From contig NZ_UAPQ01000003.1 of NCBI RefSeq assembly GCF_900444995.1, positions 1 to 51,562 on the forward strand: 51,562 nt of DNA, given 5' to 3'. Position numbers and translations under genes: made by a program. Shown in pieces: positions 15,731 to 24,257 of this stretch. Each line of letters begins with the position of its first letter. The first letter of the stretch is position 1. Under the pieces are notes generated by a model. The model did no database searches, was not told where the DNA came from, and was given only the letters and a program-made list of their open reading frames with translations. The stretch comes from Actinomyces bovis. Lineage in GTDB: Bacteria; Actinomycetota; Actinomycetes; Actinomycetales; Actinomycetaceae.

Positions 15731-18700
15731 ATGGATAGTGCGGGGGCGGAACTGGCGGCGCAGGCCAGGGCAGCGCTGCGTAGTCCTTGGCATCTGGCGG
15801 TCCTGGAGGGTGCTGACGCTGGTGGGGTGCTTGCGGTGGGCAGTCGGCTGCGGGACCGGGTGGGCCGGGCTGCACTGCCGCATGACCCGCTGGTCTCCCG
15901 GCGGCATCTGAGTGTAAAAGCGCTGGCAGGGGGCGTGAGTTGCACTGATGTTGGCTCAACTAACGGGGTCCGGTTCAGGCGCGTAGGCCGCCGGGCAGCC
16001 GGGGCAGCCTCAGGAGCGCGGCGAGGAAAGCAGTGGTGCAGCTGGCGGTATAAGAGCTTGCGAGGTGAGCGGCTGCTGCGGGCTGGCGACGAGCTAATGC
16101 TTGGAAGCAGTCGACTGGTGTTGCGTAAGCGACCAACTGATCTGCACCTGAACTCACCTACTTCAAGTCGACGTCGGGGCTGGGGTGGTCTGTTGCTGCC
16201 GCTGCTGTTGGTGGGTGCTATGGGTGGGAGCCTGTTGCTGATGCTGTTGCGTCCCCAGGGAGGCCGACCTTGGCTAGGCCTGGTCACGAGCGCGCCAATC
16301 ATGCTGATGATGTTGCTGCGGCTGCTACCTACGTCAAGGAGGCTGGGAAAGAAGGAGCCAGCCCGGGGTCCTCGGGGCGCTCGGCGCCGTCCCCGCCGCA
16401 AGGAACGGCGGTTAGTGCCGGATCTGTGCCAGTTGCTGTTGGCCGTGGCGTCCCGGGATCGGAGCCTGGTGCACGCTGAGAGCGCGGCTGAGCGTGCAGA
16501 GCAGAGCGAACTCGCCGCCTGGTTGGATGCCGGCGGCACGCAGGTGCTGTGTGTGGCCGACGGCGACCAGGTGGCCCTGCGCGGCGACCGTGCTGAGGAT
16601 GCACTGGTGTGGTGGCTGGGACAGGTTCTAGCTTCTGGGAAGGTGCAGCTTGCGCCGGTGCCGGGAGGCTTTCGGCTGTGCTGGGCCAGAGAAAACCGTG
16701 GCCTTCGACCAGGCACTAACCCCGGCCAGCGTCTGGGAGGCAGCGGGCCGGACCGGGGCTTGGAGGCTTCGGTGAGGTCTTGCCAGGCGTTGCTGTTGCT
16801 TACTGACCGCGGGCATCTGCCTGAGCTGGCCATGAGCATCGTCGACCTGCAAGCACCCCCGCCTTGCCCAGGTCCTGACTGGTGGCCTGCATTGGCGCGC
16901 CTGGCAGGCCTGGCGCCCTCCGAGTGGCGGCTGCCCAGTGAGCACCAGGAGATTGTTGCAGCGCCCGGCGAGGCGGAGGTCTCCCCGCCCCGGCGTCTGG
17001 AGGAGGTGGTTGACGGCACCGATTCAGCCAGTATCCGGCAGCGGTGGGAGCAATGGTCTCCCGGTTGCATGTCACTGCCTGCGCAGCTGGGGCTGGCCGT
17101 GGGCGAGGCTGAGGCCGGTCAGGTTGACCTAGTGGTTGAGGGGCCGCATGCATTGGTGGCGGGCACCACCGGCTCGGGCAAGTCTGAGCTGTTGTTGTCC
17201 TGGATTGCACAGTTGGCCTTGGCAACTCCTCCGAGTGCGCTGTCCTTCGTGCTGGTCGACTACAAGGGTGGGGCGGCCTTTGGGCCATTAGCTCGCCTGC
17301 CGCATACCGCGGGTGTGCTCACGGACCTAGATGGAGCGGGAACCATCCGGGCTTTGGCTTCCATGCAGGCGGAGGTACGCCGTCGGGAGCGGTTGCTGGC
17401 TAGTTTTGGGGCAAAGGATCTGGCTGGTTTGCCGGTGGCTGAGATGCCAGCGCGGCTGGTGGTGGTGGTCGATGAATTCGCGACTATGGCGGCGCAGCAC
17501 CAGGAGGTGCTCTCCACCTTGGTGCGGTTGGCCTCACAAGGCCGCAGTCTGGGCATCCACCTGGTGCTGGCTTCGCAGCGGCCTGGGGAGGGTTTAAGCC
17601 CCACGATTCGGGCTAATACGAGTTTGCGCGTATGCCTGCGGGTGCTGGAGCCGCAGGACTCCCGTGACCTGTTGGGGCACGATGGCGCGCACCGGCTGCC
17701 GACTGAGCCGGGGGTCTTCATGCTGGCCGGGGTGCCGCAGGTGCTGCGGGCAGCGTGGTGTGGCCCTGAGGCAGAGCTCAATGCCTTGGTTGCAGGGATC
17801 TGCCAGGCGGCTGTCGGATTAGCGACGCCGTGGCGCCCTTGGGCGGAACCCCTGCCGCAGGCGCTGGAGCGGCCCGCGCTGCAGGCCGAAAAGCGGCTTG
17901 GGGACGGGCCTGAGGTAGCGCAACTTGAGGAACCGGTGGCCGGGGGCTTAGCGGAGCTGCCAGCCGATCTGTTTGCAGGGCCAGAGTATGGGCTGCTGTT
18001 GGCGCGCACGGACCTGCCGGAGCAGCAGTCCCTGGGCTGGTGGGCCTGGGATCAAGACCGGCCGTTGCTGGTGCTTGGCAGCCCAGGTTCGGGGCGCTCC
18101 ACAACCTTGTGGTCTGCGGCCGCAGCGGCCCTAGCCCGAGGCTGGCAGGTGCATGTCATTGGCGAGCCGACAGGTCTCTACGCGACCTGGGGTCTGAATG
18201 CTGAGCTACCACCCATGAGGGGGCCTGAGCCGTGGCCTGGGCAGCAGGCAGGCGCCAGGCCGGAACCCAGCGGTCAGCCGGAGGTAGGCGGGCTTCCTGG
18301 CCTGGGTACGGTGGCCGGGCTTGATGACCCCCGGCGCATCACGCGCTTGTTGCAACTGGCGGCAAACGGCGCTCTGGGGCATGCCTTGCTGCTGATAGAC
18401 GACGTCGACCATGTGCTGGGCATCGTAGATGAACAACTGGGCGGCGGCGAAGGTACCAACCTACTTAGCTCCTTACTGCGCGCCGCACCAGCTTTCGGCA
18501 CTTCCCTGGCCCTTGCTGCGCCGCTGAGCGCCGCTACCGCACGTTGGGCCGGTGCCTTGGGTCTGCGGCTGGTGCTGGGTGCCAGCCAGCCCTTCCACGC
18601 GGCAACAGCTGGTCTGCCGCGGGGCGTGCTGACAGGCAAAGGGGCGGGGCGAGGTGTGCTCCTAGATGGCGACGATGTGCTGGCCTGTCAAGTGTTGCTA

Positions 18701-19309
18701 CCTGCAGCCTGGGAGTTGGAGGCTGCCAGTGGGTCGGAAGTCTTTGAGAGCCAGCGCCCGCCTCTGCGGCTTCTGCCGCTGCCCGAGCAGTTGTTGCAGG
18801 CAAGTCTTCCGGCTGGCTCCTGGGCTGTGGGTGGTGACTTGGGAGAGCCGCTGGCGGTTCCAGTTGGGCGCTGTGTGCTGGTGGTTGGTCCTCCGGGTTC
18901 GGGGCGCAGCACGACGCTAGCCTCGCTGGCCTGGGCTGCTGGGCCGCAGGCGCTGGTTTGTGATGACTTGGACTTAGCTGACCCGGTCACTGCCCAGCAG
19001 GTTGAGACCGCAGTCAGTCAGGGGGTGCAGGTTCTGGCTTCGGCGACCACCGAACGCGCTTTCGGTTCCTACCGGGGGCCCGTGCATCTGTTGCGCGAAC
19101 GAGCGGATCTGGTGGTGCTGTGGCCCTTGCTTGGTCCGGCTTCCCAGTTGGCGGGGGTCAATCTGCGGGCGGCTGGCGACGCACGGCGGCCCACTCTGCC
19201 AGGCCGTGGTGCGCTGGTTTCTAGGGGCTCTGTGACGCCCGTGCAAACAGCCTTGCCGATATCGTCCAGCATCGAGGGTAGGCGGGAATCTAGCCACTTG
19301 AGTGCATAA
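15731..19309 (+). CDS. FHA-FtsK/SpoIIIE ATPase, EccC/EssC-like
   Basis: 1192 residues from ATG 15731, which has GGGAGG four bases upstream. An N-terminal FHA domain (about 20-132) holds the phosphopeptide motifs SRRH (56-59) and DVGSTNG. Two membrane helices follow (about 151-173 and 181-200), then three P-loop modules. Module 1 is canonical: GTTGSGKS with Lys484 and Walker B VVVVDEF (Asp581-Glu582). Modules 2 and 3 read GSPGSGRS (Arg789) and GPPGSGRS (Arg1059), so the Walker A lysine is arginine. The layout matches type VII secretion motor ATPases (EssC/EccC), which move WXG100 proteins. No WXG100, EccB/D/E or mycosin gene is in the window. It could be an orphan motor or belong to a locus elsewhere. 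Confidence 0.85.
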   Translation: MDSAGAELAAQARAALRSPWHLAVLEGADAGGVLAVGSRLRDRVGRAALPHDPLVSRRHLSVKALAGGVSCTDVGSTNGVRFRRVGRRAAGAASGARRGKQWCSWRYKSLRGERLLRAGDELMLGSSRLVLRKRPTDLHLNSPTSSRRRGWGGLLLPLLLVGAMGGSLLLMLLRPQGGRPWLGLVTSAPIMLMMLLRLLPTSRRLGKKEPARGPRGARRRPRRKERRLVPDLCQLLLAVASRDRSLVHAESAAERAEQSELAAWLDAGGTQVLCVADGDQVALRGDRAEDALVWWLGQVLASGKVQLAPVPGGFRLCWARENRGLRPGTNPGQRLGGSGPDRGLEASVRSCQALLLLTDRGHLPELAMSIVDLQAPPPCPGPDWWPALARLAGLAPSEWRLPSEHQEIVAAPGEAEVSPPRRLEEVVDGTDSASIRQRWEQWSPGCMSLPAQLGLAVGEAEAGQVDLVVEGPHALVAGTTGSGKSELLLSWIAQLALATPPSALSFVLVDYKGGAAFGPLARLPHTAGVLTDLDGAGTIRALASMQAEVRRRERLLASFGAKDLAGLPVAEMPARLVVVVDEFATMAAQHQEVLSTLVRLASQGRSLGIHLVLASQRPGEGLSPTIRANTSLRVCLRVLEPQDSRDLLGHDGAHRLPTEPGVFMLAGVPQVLRAAWCGPEAELNALVAGICQAAVGLATPWRPWAEPLPQALERPALQAEKRLGDGPEVAQLEEPVAGGLAELPADLFAGPEYGLLLARTDLPEQQSLGWWAWDQDRPLLVLGSPGSGRSTTLWSAAAAALARGWQVHVIGEPTGLYATWGLNAELPPMRGPEPWPGQQAGARPEPSGQPEVGGLPGLGTVAGLDDPRRITRLLQLAANGALGHALLLIDDVDHVLGIVDEQLGGGEGTNLLSSLLRAAPAFGTSLALAAPLSAATARWAGALGLRLVLGASQPFHAATAGLPRGVLTGKGAGRGVLLDGDDVLACQVLLPAAWELEAASGSEVFESQRPPLRLLPLPEQLLQASLPAGSWAVGGDLGEPLAVPVGRCVLVVGPPGSGRSTTLASLAWAAGPQALVCDDLDLADPVTAQQVETAVSQGVQVLASATTERAFGSYRGPVHLLRERADLVVLWPLLGPASQLAGVNLRAAGDARRPTLPGRGALVSRGSVTPVQTALPISSSIEGRRESSHLSA

Positions 19310-19591
19310 CAATTTGGTCAAGTCAACCGATCATTCGGAGGAGCTAAGATTCGCTTCAATCGCTTCGGAGAGCAGGGTTTTCGCCGTAATTCCAACGCCA
19401 GCCGGAAGCGCCCTCGGCGACACACCGCAGCTCCTGTGAGGAGGAACACTGAGGGATCGTCAGACCTCTCAGGCTTGACCCCTTGTTAAGCCAGAAAGCG
19501 CGTGTGAAAGTTGTCTAGGCGCGCTCAGGACCTTCAACCCTAGGACGTCCTGTCGACGCGATTCCTGTTTAGCCGAACTGAAGGGATTGCC

Positions 19592-19840
19592 ATGGACTGG
19601 CGTAGCAAGGCTGCATGTCTCAACGTCGACCCCGAGATCTTCTTCCCAATCGGTAATACAGGTCCGGCCATCGCCCAGATCGCTCAGGCCAAGGCTGTCT
19701 GCGCTACCTGTGAGGTAGCTGAGACCTGTCTCAAATGGGCCCTAGAGAACGGCCAGGACGCCGGCGTATGGGGCGGCATGAGCGAAGACGAGCGCCGGTC
19801 CCTCAAGCGCCGTGCGGCCCGCGCCCGCCGGTCTTCCTGA
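19592..19840 (+). CDS. whiB1: WhiB-family iron-sulfur transcriptional regulator, WhiB1-like
   Basis: 82 residues. WhiB proteins bind a [4Fe-4S] cluster and sigma factor region 4. Cluster ligands Cys9, Cys37, Cys40 and Cys46 are all present, followed by the GVWGG turn (58-62) and a basic C-terminal tail (KRRAARARR) for DNA contact. The start MDWRSKAAC and the FFPIGNTGPAIAQI stretch are close to mycobacterial WhiB1. A GAAGGGA ribosome site lies 6-7 bases before the ATG. The 282 bases upstream hold no gene and are probably the regulatory region; I see half-site TGTGA motifs but no convincing full operator. pdtaS lies convergently downstream, an arrangement I recall from mycobacteria. Confidence 0.95.
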   Translation: MDWRSKAACLNVDPEIFFPIGNTGPAIAQIAQAKAVCATCEVAETCLKWALENGQDAGVWGGMSEDERRSLKRRAARARRSS

Positions 19841-19952
19841 CTCCACCGCAAGCAGCTCCCCCAAGAGCTTCAACGTCCAGGACCGGTTGCCAAGCGCAGT
19901 CGCAAACCTGAACCGCACAGCAAAAGGACTTCGTAACACAGCAGTTACAAGC

Positions 19953-19979
19953 CGGGCCCAGCCACCATGGCTGGGCCCG
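19953..19979. terminator. Bidirectional terminator between whiB1 and pdtaS
   Basis: Perfect 12-bp inverted repeat CGGGCCCAGCCA / TGGCTGGGCCCG (19953-19964 and 19968-19979) with a 3-base loop. TTGCTTT follows on the plus strand. It lies between convergent gene ends. Confidence 0.75.
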
Positions 19980-19990
19980 TTGCTTTGAAC

Positions 19991-21448
19991 TCAGGCCCGC
20001 AGCCGCGCGTGGATGACGACGTCGGTGCCCCCGCCTGCGGCAGGCTGCCAGTCAATGGTGCCGCGCAACTCACCACGCACTAAGGTCTTGACGATCTGCG
20101 TGCCTAGGCCACTCATAATGCGCCCTTCCTGCACGCCGTCGCCGTCGTCAACCACATGCACCACCAGGTTGCCGTCCTGATCGCGCTGCGCCTTCACCGT
20201 CACCTTGCCGTCTCGGCCCCCAAAGCCATGCTCCACGGCATTGGTCACCAGCTCAGCCAGCACGGTCGCCAGGGCCTGCGCGGTGTCGGCATCTACAGTC
20301 CCAAAGGAGCCTTCAATCGAAGTGGAGACTTGCCCGGTGGGCGTGGCCACGGAGGCAGCCATGCGCAACACTTGGCCGAAGACCTCGTCAAAATCCACCT
20401 TTTCGTCCACGTTCTGACTCAGGGCCTGGTGCACCGTGGCAATGGTGGCTACGCGCCGTTCCGCCTCTGCCAGAGCCTCGCGGGTCTCATCATTGGTGGC
20501 CCGGCGCCCCTGCATCCGCAGCAGTGCCGACACCGTCTGCAGATTGTTCTTGACCCGGTGGTGAATCTCGCGGATGGTGGCGTCCTTGTTCAACAGGACC
20601 TGTTCACGCTGACGCAATTCGGTTACGTCGCGCACCAACAGCAGGGCTCCGGAGCGCTGTTGGCCCGTCATCAGGGGGACCGCGCGGACCGCCAAGAACA
20701 CTCCCCCCGCCTCCACCTCAGTAAGCCAGGCCTGGCGCCCCATCAGGACCACGGCCAGCGTCTCGTCCACCTGGGTCCGCTGCGGGATGATCGTGGTGAC
20801 CGCCTCAGCCAACACCAAACCCTCGATCGCACCGCACACGCCTAGGCGGCGAAAACAAGAGGTGGCATTGGGGCTGGAGGTGACCACGCGCCCATCAGCG
20901 TCCAGGCGCAGGAAACCATCTGAAACGCGCGGCGTGCCATGCCGCAAGGTAGTGCCAGCGCCAGCGATCGGGAAGGTGCCTTGGGAAACCATGCGGCACA
21001 GATCGGCGGCCAGCGTCTCCTGTGACTCATCCAGCAGGCGCCCAGCGCGGATTACCCCCACTGAGCTTTCACGGGTCATCACCGCGATGACCTCGTCCCC
21101 CATGCGCACCGGCACGTACTCCTCCAGCACTGAGGCCTGCCCCGTCCAGAAGGGTTCCGCAGACATCTGGATCTCGCCGGTAGTTAGAGCCTCCAGCACC
21201 GCATTTTCACGGGCGGCTGGGAGCTTACGGCCGACGACGTCGTCCAGATGCACCGTGCCTCCCGTGGAGGGACGGCAGTGACCAATGGCGATAAAACGCC
21301 GGGCACGCGAGGGCACCCACATGACCAGGTCGGCCACAGACAAGTCGGAAATCAGCTGCCAGTCAGCGAAGAGCCGGTGCAGCCAGTCCATCTGCTCGTC
21401 AGTCAGGTCGATGGCTCCACGTACGGCAGCAGGCAGGAAAATCGGCAC
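19991..21448 (-). CDS. pdtaS: Two-component sensor histidine kinase, HisKA_2 type, PdtaS-like
   Basis: 485 residues, soluble (no membrane helix). The N-terminal half holds a GAF-like domain (about 25-160) and a PAS-like domain (about 170-280). The C-terminal half has the HisKA_2 phosphoacceptor REIHHRVKNN (His296/His297), the N-box ELVTNAVEHGF (Asn403), and DDGDGV and GLGTQIV glycine loops. In mycobacteria PdtaS phosphorylates the ANTAR RNA-binding regulator PdtaR. No such partner is in this window. It starts at GTG 21446-21448 with TAGGCT exactly six bases upstream, so it is probably leaderless. It is convergent with whiB1 and shares its terminator. Confidence 0.92.
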   Translation of the reverse strand: MPIFLPAAVRGAIDLTDEQMDWLHRLFADWQLISDLSVADLVMWVPSRARRFIAIGHCRPSTGGTVHLDDVVGRKLPAARENAVLEALTTGEIQMSAEPFWTGQASVLEEYVPVRMGDEVIAVMTRESSVGVIRAGRLLDESQETLAADLCRMVSQGTFPIAGAGTTLRHGTPRVSDGFLRLDADGRVVTSSPNATSCFRRLGVCGAIEGLVLAEAVTTIIPQRTQVDETLAVVLMGRQAWLTEVEAGGVFLAVRAVPLMTGQQRSGALLLVRDVTELRQREQVLLNKDATIREIHHRVKNNLQTVSALLRMQGRRATNDETREALAEAERRVATIATVHQALSQNVDEKVDFDEVFGQVLRMAASVATPTGQVSTSIEGSFGTVDADTAQALATVLAELVTNAVEHGFGGRDGKVTVKAQRDQDGNLVVHVVDDGDGVQEGRIMSGLGTQIVKTLVRGELRGTIDWQPAAGGGTDVVIHARLRA

Positions 21449-21460
21449 GGAGGCAGCCTA
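21449..21460 (-). promoter_or_regulatory. Leaderless -10 box of pdtaS
   Basis: TAGGCT (complement at 21455-21460), six bases, then the GTG start. No Shine-Dalgarno is needed or seen in the right place. Confidence 0.6.
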
Positions 21461-21528
21461 GCCGCCATCGCTTAGCCCCGGCCCTTTTCGAGTGCATCGC
21501 GGGGGGTGGACATGGCAAGATCATGCCC

Positions 21529-22026
21529 ATGCAGTCAACCCAAACGATTACGTACCCTGCCGACGCCGACGCCGTCATGACAATGCTCGCCGACCCCGCC
21601 TACCAGCGCGGTCGCATCGAGCGGTTTGGCCCTGAGAACCTGGACTGCCAGGTCAGCCCCCAAGGTGATGGTTTCTCCGCCACCCTCAGCGGTGCCGTCC
21701 CCCCATCCCGCCTGCCTTCGGCAGCCAGCCGCTTCGTGCGCTCCGCCGTCAACTTCTCCGTCACCGAGACCTGGTCCGGGCCTGCCTCTGACGGAAGCCG
21801 CACTGGCCAGCTCGCGGTCAACGTGAAGGGCGCCCCGGTTAAGGTAGCCGGGACCATGCGCATGGTCCCCGGCGCGGGCAGCACCACGGTCGAGCTCAAC
21901 CTGGACCTGCGGGTAACCGTGCCGCTGGTGGGCAAGAGCATTGAAGAGAAGGCGATGGGGCAGGCCGCGCGCGTCGTACGGGACGAAGAGCGCCGCGCCA
22001 CGGAGTACCTGGCTGCCCAGGCCTGA
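21529..22026 (+). CDS. DUF2505 family protein (SRPBCC-like fold)
   Basis: 165 residues. This actinobacterial family of unknown function probably has a lipid- or ligand-binding START/SRPBCC-type fold. The pattern is a strand-rich body (TITYPADADAVMTMLADPAYQRGR near the start) and a C-terminal helix rich in Glu and Arg (KAMGQAARVVRDEERRATEYL). There is no signal peptide or membrane helix. An in-frame ATG at 21523 is also possible. I prefer 21529 because CAAGAT lies 7 bases before it, in a block nearly identical to the one before the next gene. It is followed by a hairpin at 22057-22090. Confidence 0.85.
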   Translation: MQSTQTITYPADADAVMTMLADPAYQRGRIERFGPENLDCQVSPQGDGFSATLSGAVPPSRLPSAASRFVRSAVNFSVTETWSGPASDGSRTGQLAVNVKGAPVKVAGTMRMVPGAGSTTVELNLDLRVTVPLVGKSIEEKAMGQAARVVRDEERRATEYLAAQA

Positions 22027-22056
22027 GTTCAGCTCCACGCATCCACACCCAATCGC

Positions 22057-22090
22057 GCGACCGCGCCCAGCTGCAGGCGGGCGCGGTCGC
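22057..22090 (+). terminator. Hairpin after the DUF2505 gene
   Basis: Perfect 12-bp arms GCGACCGCGCCC / GGGCGCGGTCGC (22057-22068, 22079-22090) with a 10-base loop. Only a weak pyrimidine tract (CGCTTCCT) follows. Confidence 0.6.
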
Positions 22091-22110
22091 CGCTTCCTAC
22101 AGGAACATGG

Positions 22111-22122
22111 CACGATCAGCCC
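22111..22122 (+). promoter_or_regulatory. Putative leaderless promoter of the OsmC gene
   Basis: CATGG-CACGAT, then six bases, then ATG. The block is nearly identical to the one before the DUF2505 gene (CATGG-CAAGAT) and similar to that before the gene ending at 47720 (CATGG-GACGAT). TGG in front would make an extended -10. Confidence 0.45.
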
Positions 22123-22614
22123 ATGAGTCATGAAGAGACCCAACCCGCAGCCGGAACGACCCGGTCCACTAGTTCACGCCACGTGGCCTCGGCCGCCCTG
22201 CCAGCAAACGCCGTCTGGGCGGAGCGCACCGGCACCCGCCAGTACCAGGGCCACAACGACCGGGGTGCCACCGTGCGCATCGGCATGGGGCCAGGAGAGT
22301 TCTCCCCTGGTGAGCTACTTAAGCTAGCCCTGGCCACCTGCAACTCCCTGTCAGCTGACCACCGCTTGGCCCGCACCCTTGGTGCTGATTTTGACGCGAA
22401 TGTGGTGTGCACCTCCGTCAAGCATGAGACTGAGGAGCGCTATGAATCCTTGGCTGTCGAGCTGATTACTGACCTCTCCGCCCTGGATACCGCGGCACTT
22501 CGCCAACTCATCGCCAATGCGGAGGGCGCCATTGACCGCAATTGCACCGTGGGCCACACTCTCGAACAGGGTGCCCCCTTCACCTTCGCGCTCCTAGACG
22601 ACCCGGACGCCTGA
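22123..22614 (+). CDS. OsmC family protein, putative thiol peroxidase
   Basis: 163 residues. OsmC/Ohr proteins reduce organic or fatty-acid hydroperoxides with a cysteine pair. Both cysteines are present: Cys73 in LALATCNSLS at the start of the core helix and Cys141 in RNCTVGHTL. The upstream strand pair contains Arg35 and the GEFSPGELLKLALA segment typical of the family. The protein is cytosolic. It has its own putative promoter at 22111, and the next gene starts 14 bases after its stop, so the two are probably co-transcribed. OsmC versus Ohr subtype was not resolved. Confidence 0.9.
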   Translation: MSHEETQPAAGTTRSTSSRHVASAALPANAVWAERTGTRQYQGHNDRGATVRIGMGPGEFSPGELLKLALATCNSLSADHRLARTLGADFDANVVCTSVKHETEERYESLAVELITDLSALDTAALRQLIANAEGAIDRNCTVGHTLEQGAPFTFALLDDPDA

Positions 22615-22628
22615 ACCTGGAGACCGCA

Positions 22629-23291
22629 ATGGCAAGCAACCTGGATGCCGCCCTGGACAAGGCCTTAGCCATCCCCGCAAATCGCGTCGCCGACCGAGTG
22701 GCGCGCATGCGCGCCGAACGCCCCTGGGCCACCACCGCTGAACTCGTTGACCTGGCTGCCAGTCGTTTTCGGCGCGACGCCGGCCTGGCCTCCGGCGCAG
22801 TGGGCGCCTCCGCTGCCCTGCCTGCGGTTGGCACCGGCACTGCCACCGCCCTGACTGTGGGGCAGACCGGTATGTTTTTAGCCTCCGCAGTCACCTACGT
22901 GCTCACTGTGGCGGAGTTGCACGGGTTACGTGTGGTGGACCCGGAGCGGCGCCGCGCCCTGGTCATGTCCTCCCTGCTGGGGGAACAGGGTGCTGAGGCC
23001 GTGCAGGGGCAGTTGGGCTTGTCCACCCTGTTCTGGGCCGCGCAGATGCTCGCCCAGATGCCCATGCCCACGGTGCGTTCCGTGAACAAGGATCTGGCCA
23101 AGCGTCTAGCCAAACGGCAGGCTGCCAAAACCGGTGCGCTGGCCCTGGGCCGCCTGCTGCCCTTTGGTATTGGTGCGGCTATTGGCTGGAGTGGCGGGCG
23201 GGCTCTAGCCAATCAGGTGATCGAAGGGACGATGGCGGCACTTGGACCGGCCCTGCTGCTTGAGGACGAGCATGAGGTCCTCACCATCTGA
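22629..23291 (+). CDS. Conserved hypothetical protein, EcsC-like, membrane-associated
   Basis: 220 residues from ATG 22629, with GGAG 8 bases upstream. I do not recognise it with certainty. Residues 53-95 are Gly/Ala-rich and hydrophobic (ASAALPAVGTGTATALTVGQ), followed by a helix around VTYVLTVAELHGL and a DPERRRALVMSSLL segment. A second hydrophobic Gly-rich stretch lies near the end (LLPFGIGAAIGWSGGRALANQVI). This order resembles EcsC-type proteins, a weakly characterised membrane-associated family. It follows osmC closely and precedes thyA by 105 bases. Confidence 0.7.
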   Translation: MASNLDAALDKALAIPANRVADRVARMRAERPWATTAELVDLAASRFRRDAGLASGAVGASAALPAVGTGTATALTVGQTGMFLASAVTYVLTVAELHGLRVVDPERRRALVMSSLLGEQGAEAVQGQLGLSTLFWAAQMLAQMPMPTVRSVNKDLAKRLAKRQAAKTGALALGRLLPFGIGAAIGWSGGRALANQVIEGTMAALGPALLLEDEHEVLTI

Positions 23292-23384
23292 GTTAGCCAG
23301 GCCCCGTGCCTGCGCTGGAGGTGGGGCCGCCAGGCCACAGGCGACTCAGCTGGAAGGCTGGCGGCTGCGGCCAGGCGGAAGCGA

Positions 23385-23396
23385 TAGCGTGGCCCT
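23385..23396 (+). promoter_or_regulatory. Leaderless -10 box of thyA
   Basis: TAGCGT (23385-23390), six bases, then the GTG start. No Shine-Dalgarno. Confidence 0.55.
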
Positions 23397-24257
23397 GTGA
23401 GCACACAGCACTACCCTGCCCTGGCTTCCCTAGGCCTGAACCCACCCGACGGCGTCGACGTCGCCTATGAGGAGCTGCTGGCGGAGGTCCTCACCCAAGG
23501 CACTGCCAAAGGGGATCGCACCGGCACCGGCACCCGCTCCCTATTTGCCCGCCAGCTGCGCTATGACCTGTCCGCAGGCTTCCCCCGTATCACCACTAAA
23601 TTCGTGGCTATGAAGGCCGTCAAGGGTGAACTGCTGTGGTTCTTGCAGGGCGCCACCAATGTGCGCTGGTTGCAGGAGCGAGGCATCACTATCTGGGATG
23701 AGTGGGCGGATGCCGACGGCGAACTCGGCCCGGTCTACGGCGCGCAGTGGCGCTCCTGGCCCAGTCGGGACGGCGGGGCGATCGACCAGATCACCGGATT
23801 AGTGCAGATGCTGCGGCGTGATCCAGACTCACGTCGGATGCTGGTGTCTGCCTGGAATGTCAGCGAACTTGACCGGATGGCGCTGGCGCCTTGTCACGCT
23901 TTCTTCCAGTGTTATGTGGCACAGGGACGCCTTAGTTTGCAGATCTACCAGCGCAGCGCGGACCTGTTCCTGGGAGTGCCCTTCAACCTGGCTTCCTATG
24001 CGCTGCTCACCCATATGCTTGCCCAGCAGGCAGACCTGGAGGTGGGTGAGCTGATCTGGACCGGTGGGGACTGCCATATCTACGTCAACCATGTGGAGCA
24101 GGTGCGGGAGCAGCTCGCGCGCGTGCCCGCCGCCTACCCCTTCCCGGTGCTGCGGCTGGAGCAGGCTAAGTCCATCGACGCCTACAGCATGGATGACATT
24201 GATGCCTCCCAGGGCTACCAGCACCACCCCACGATTAAGGCTCCGGTGGCCGTATGA
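23397..24257 (+). CDS. thyA: Thymidylate synthase
   Basis: 286 residues. It methylates dUMP to dTMP using methylenetetrahydrofolate, giving dihydrofolate. Catalytic Cys166 lies in LAPCHAFFQ. Also present are the dUMP phosphate-binding RTGTGT loop, RRMLVSAWN, the [13 protein letters not shown] block and the C-terminal KAPVAV. The start is GTG 23397, supported by TAGCGT exactly six bases upstream. The stop overlaps the folA ATG in an ATGA junction, so the dihydrofolate formed is recycled by a co-translated partner. Confidence 0.97.
   Translation: MSTQHYPALASLGLNPPDGVDVAYEELLAEVLTQGTAKGDRTGTGTRSLFARQLRYDLSAGFPRITTKFVAMKAVKGELLWFLQGATNVRWLQERGITIWDEWADADGELGPVYGAQWRSWPSRDGGAIDQITGLVQMLRRDPDSRRMLVSAWNVSELDRMALAPCHAFFQCYVAQGRLSLQIYQRSADLFLGVPFNLASYALLTHMLAQQADLEVGELIWTGGDCHIYVNHVEQVREQLARVPAAYPFPVLRLEQAKSIDAYSMDDIDASQGYQHHPTIKAPVAV

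Noticed and set aside
15718..17070. 450-residue minus-strand frame antisense to the FHA-FtsK gene
   Set aside because: Ser/Pro/Arg-rich shadow frame. The plus-strand protein has clear motifs.
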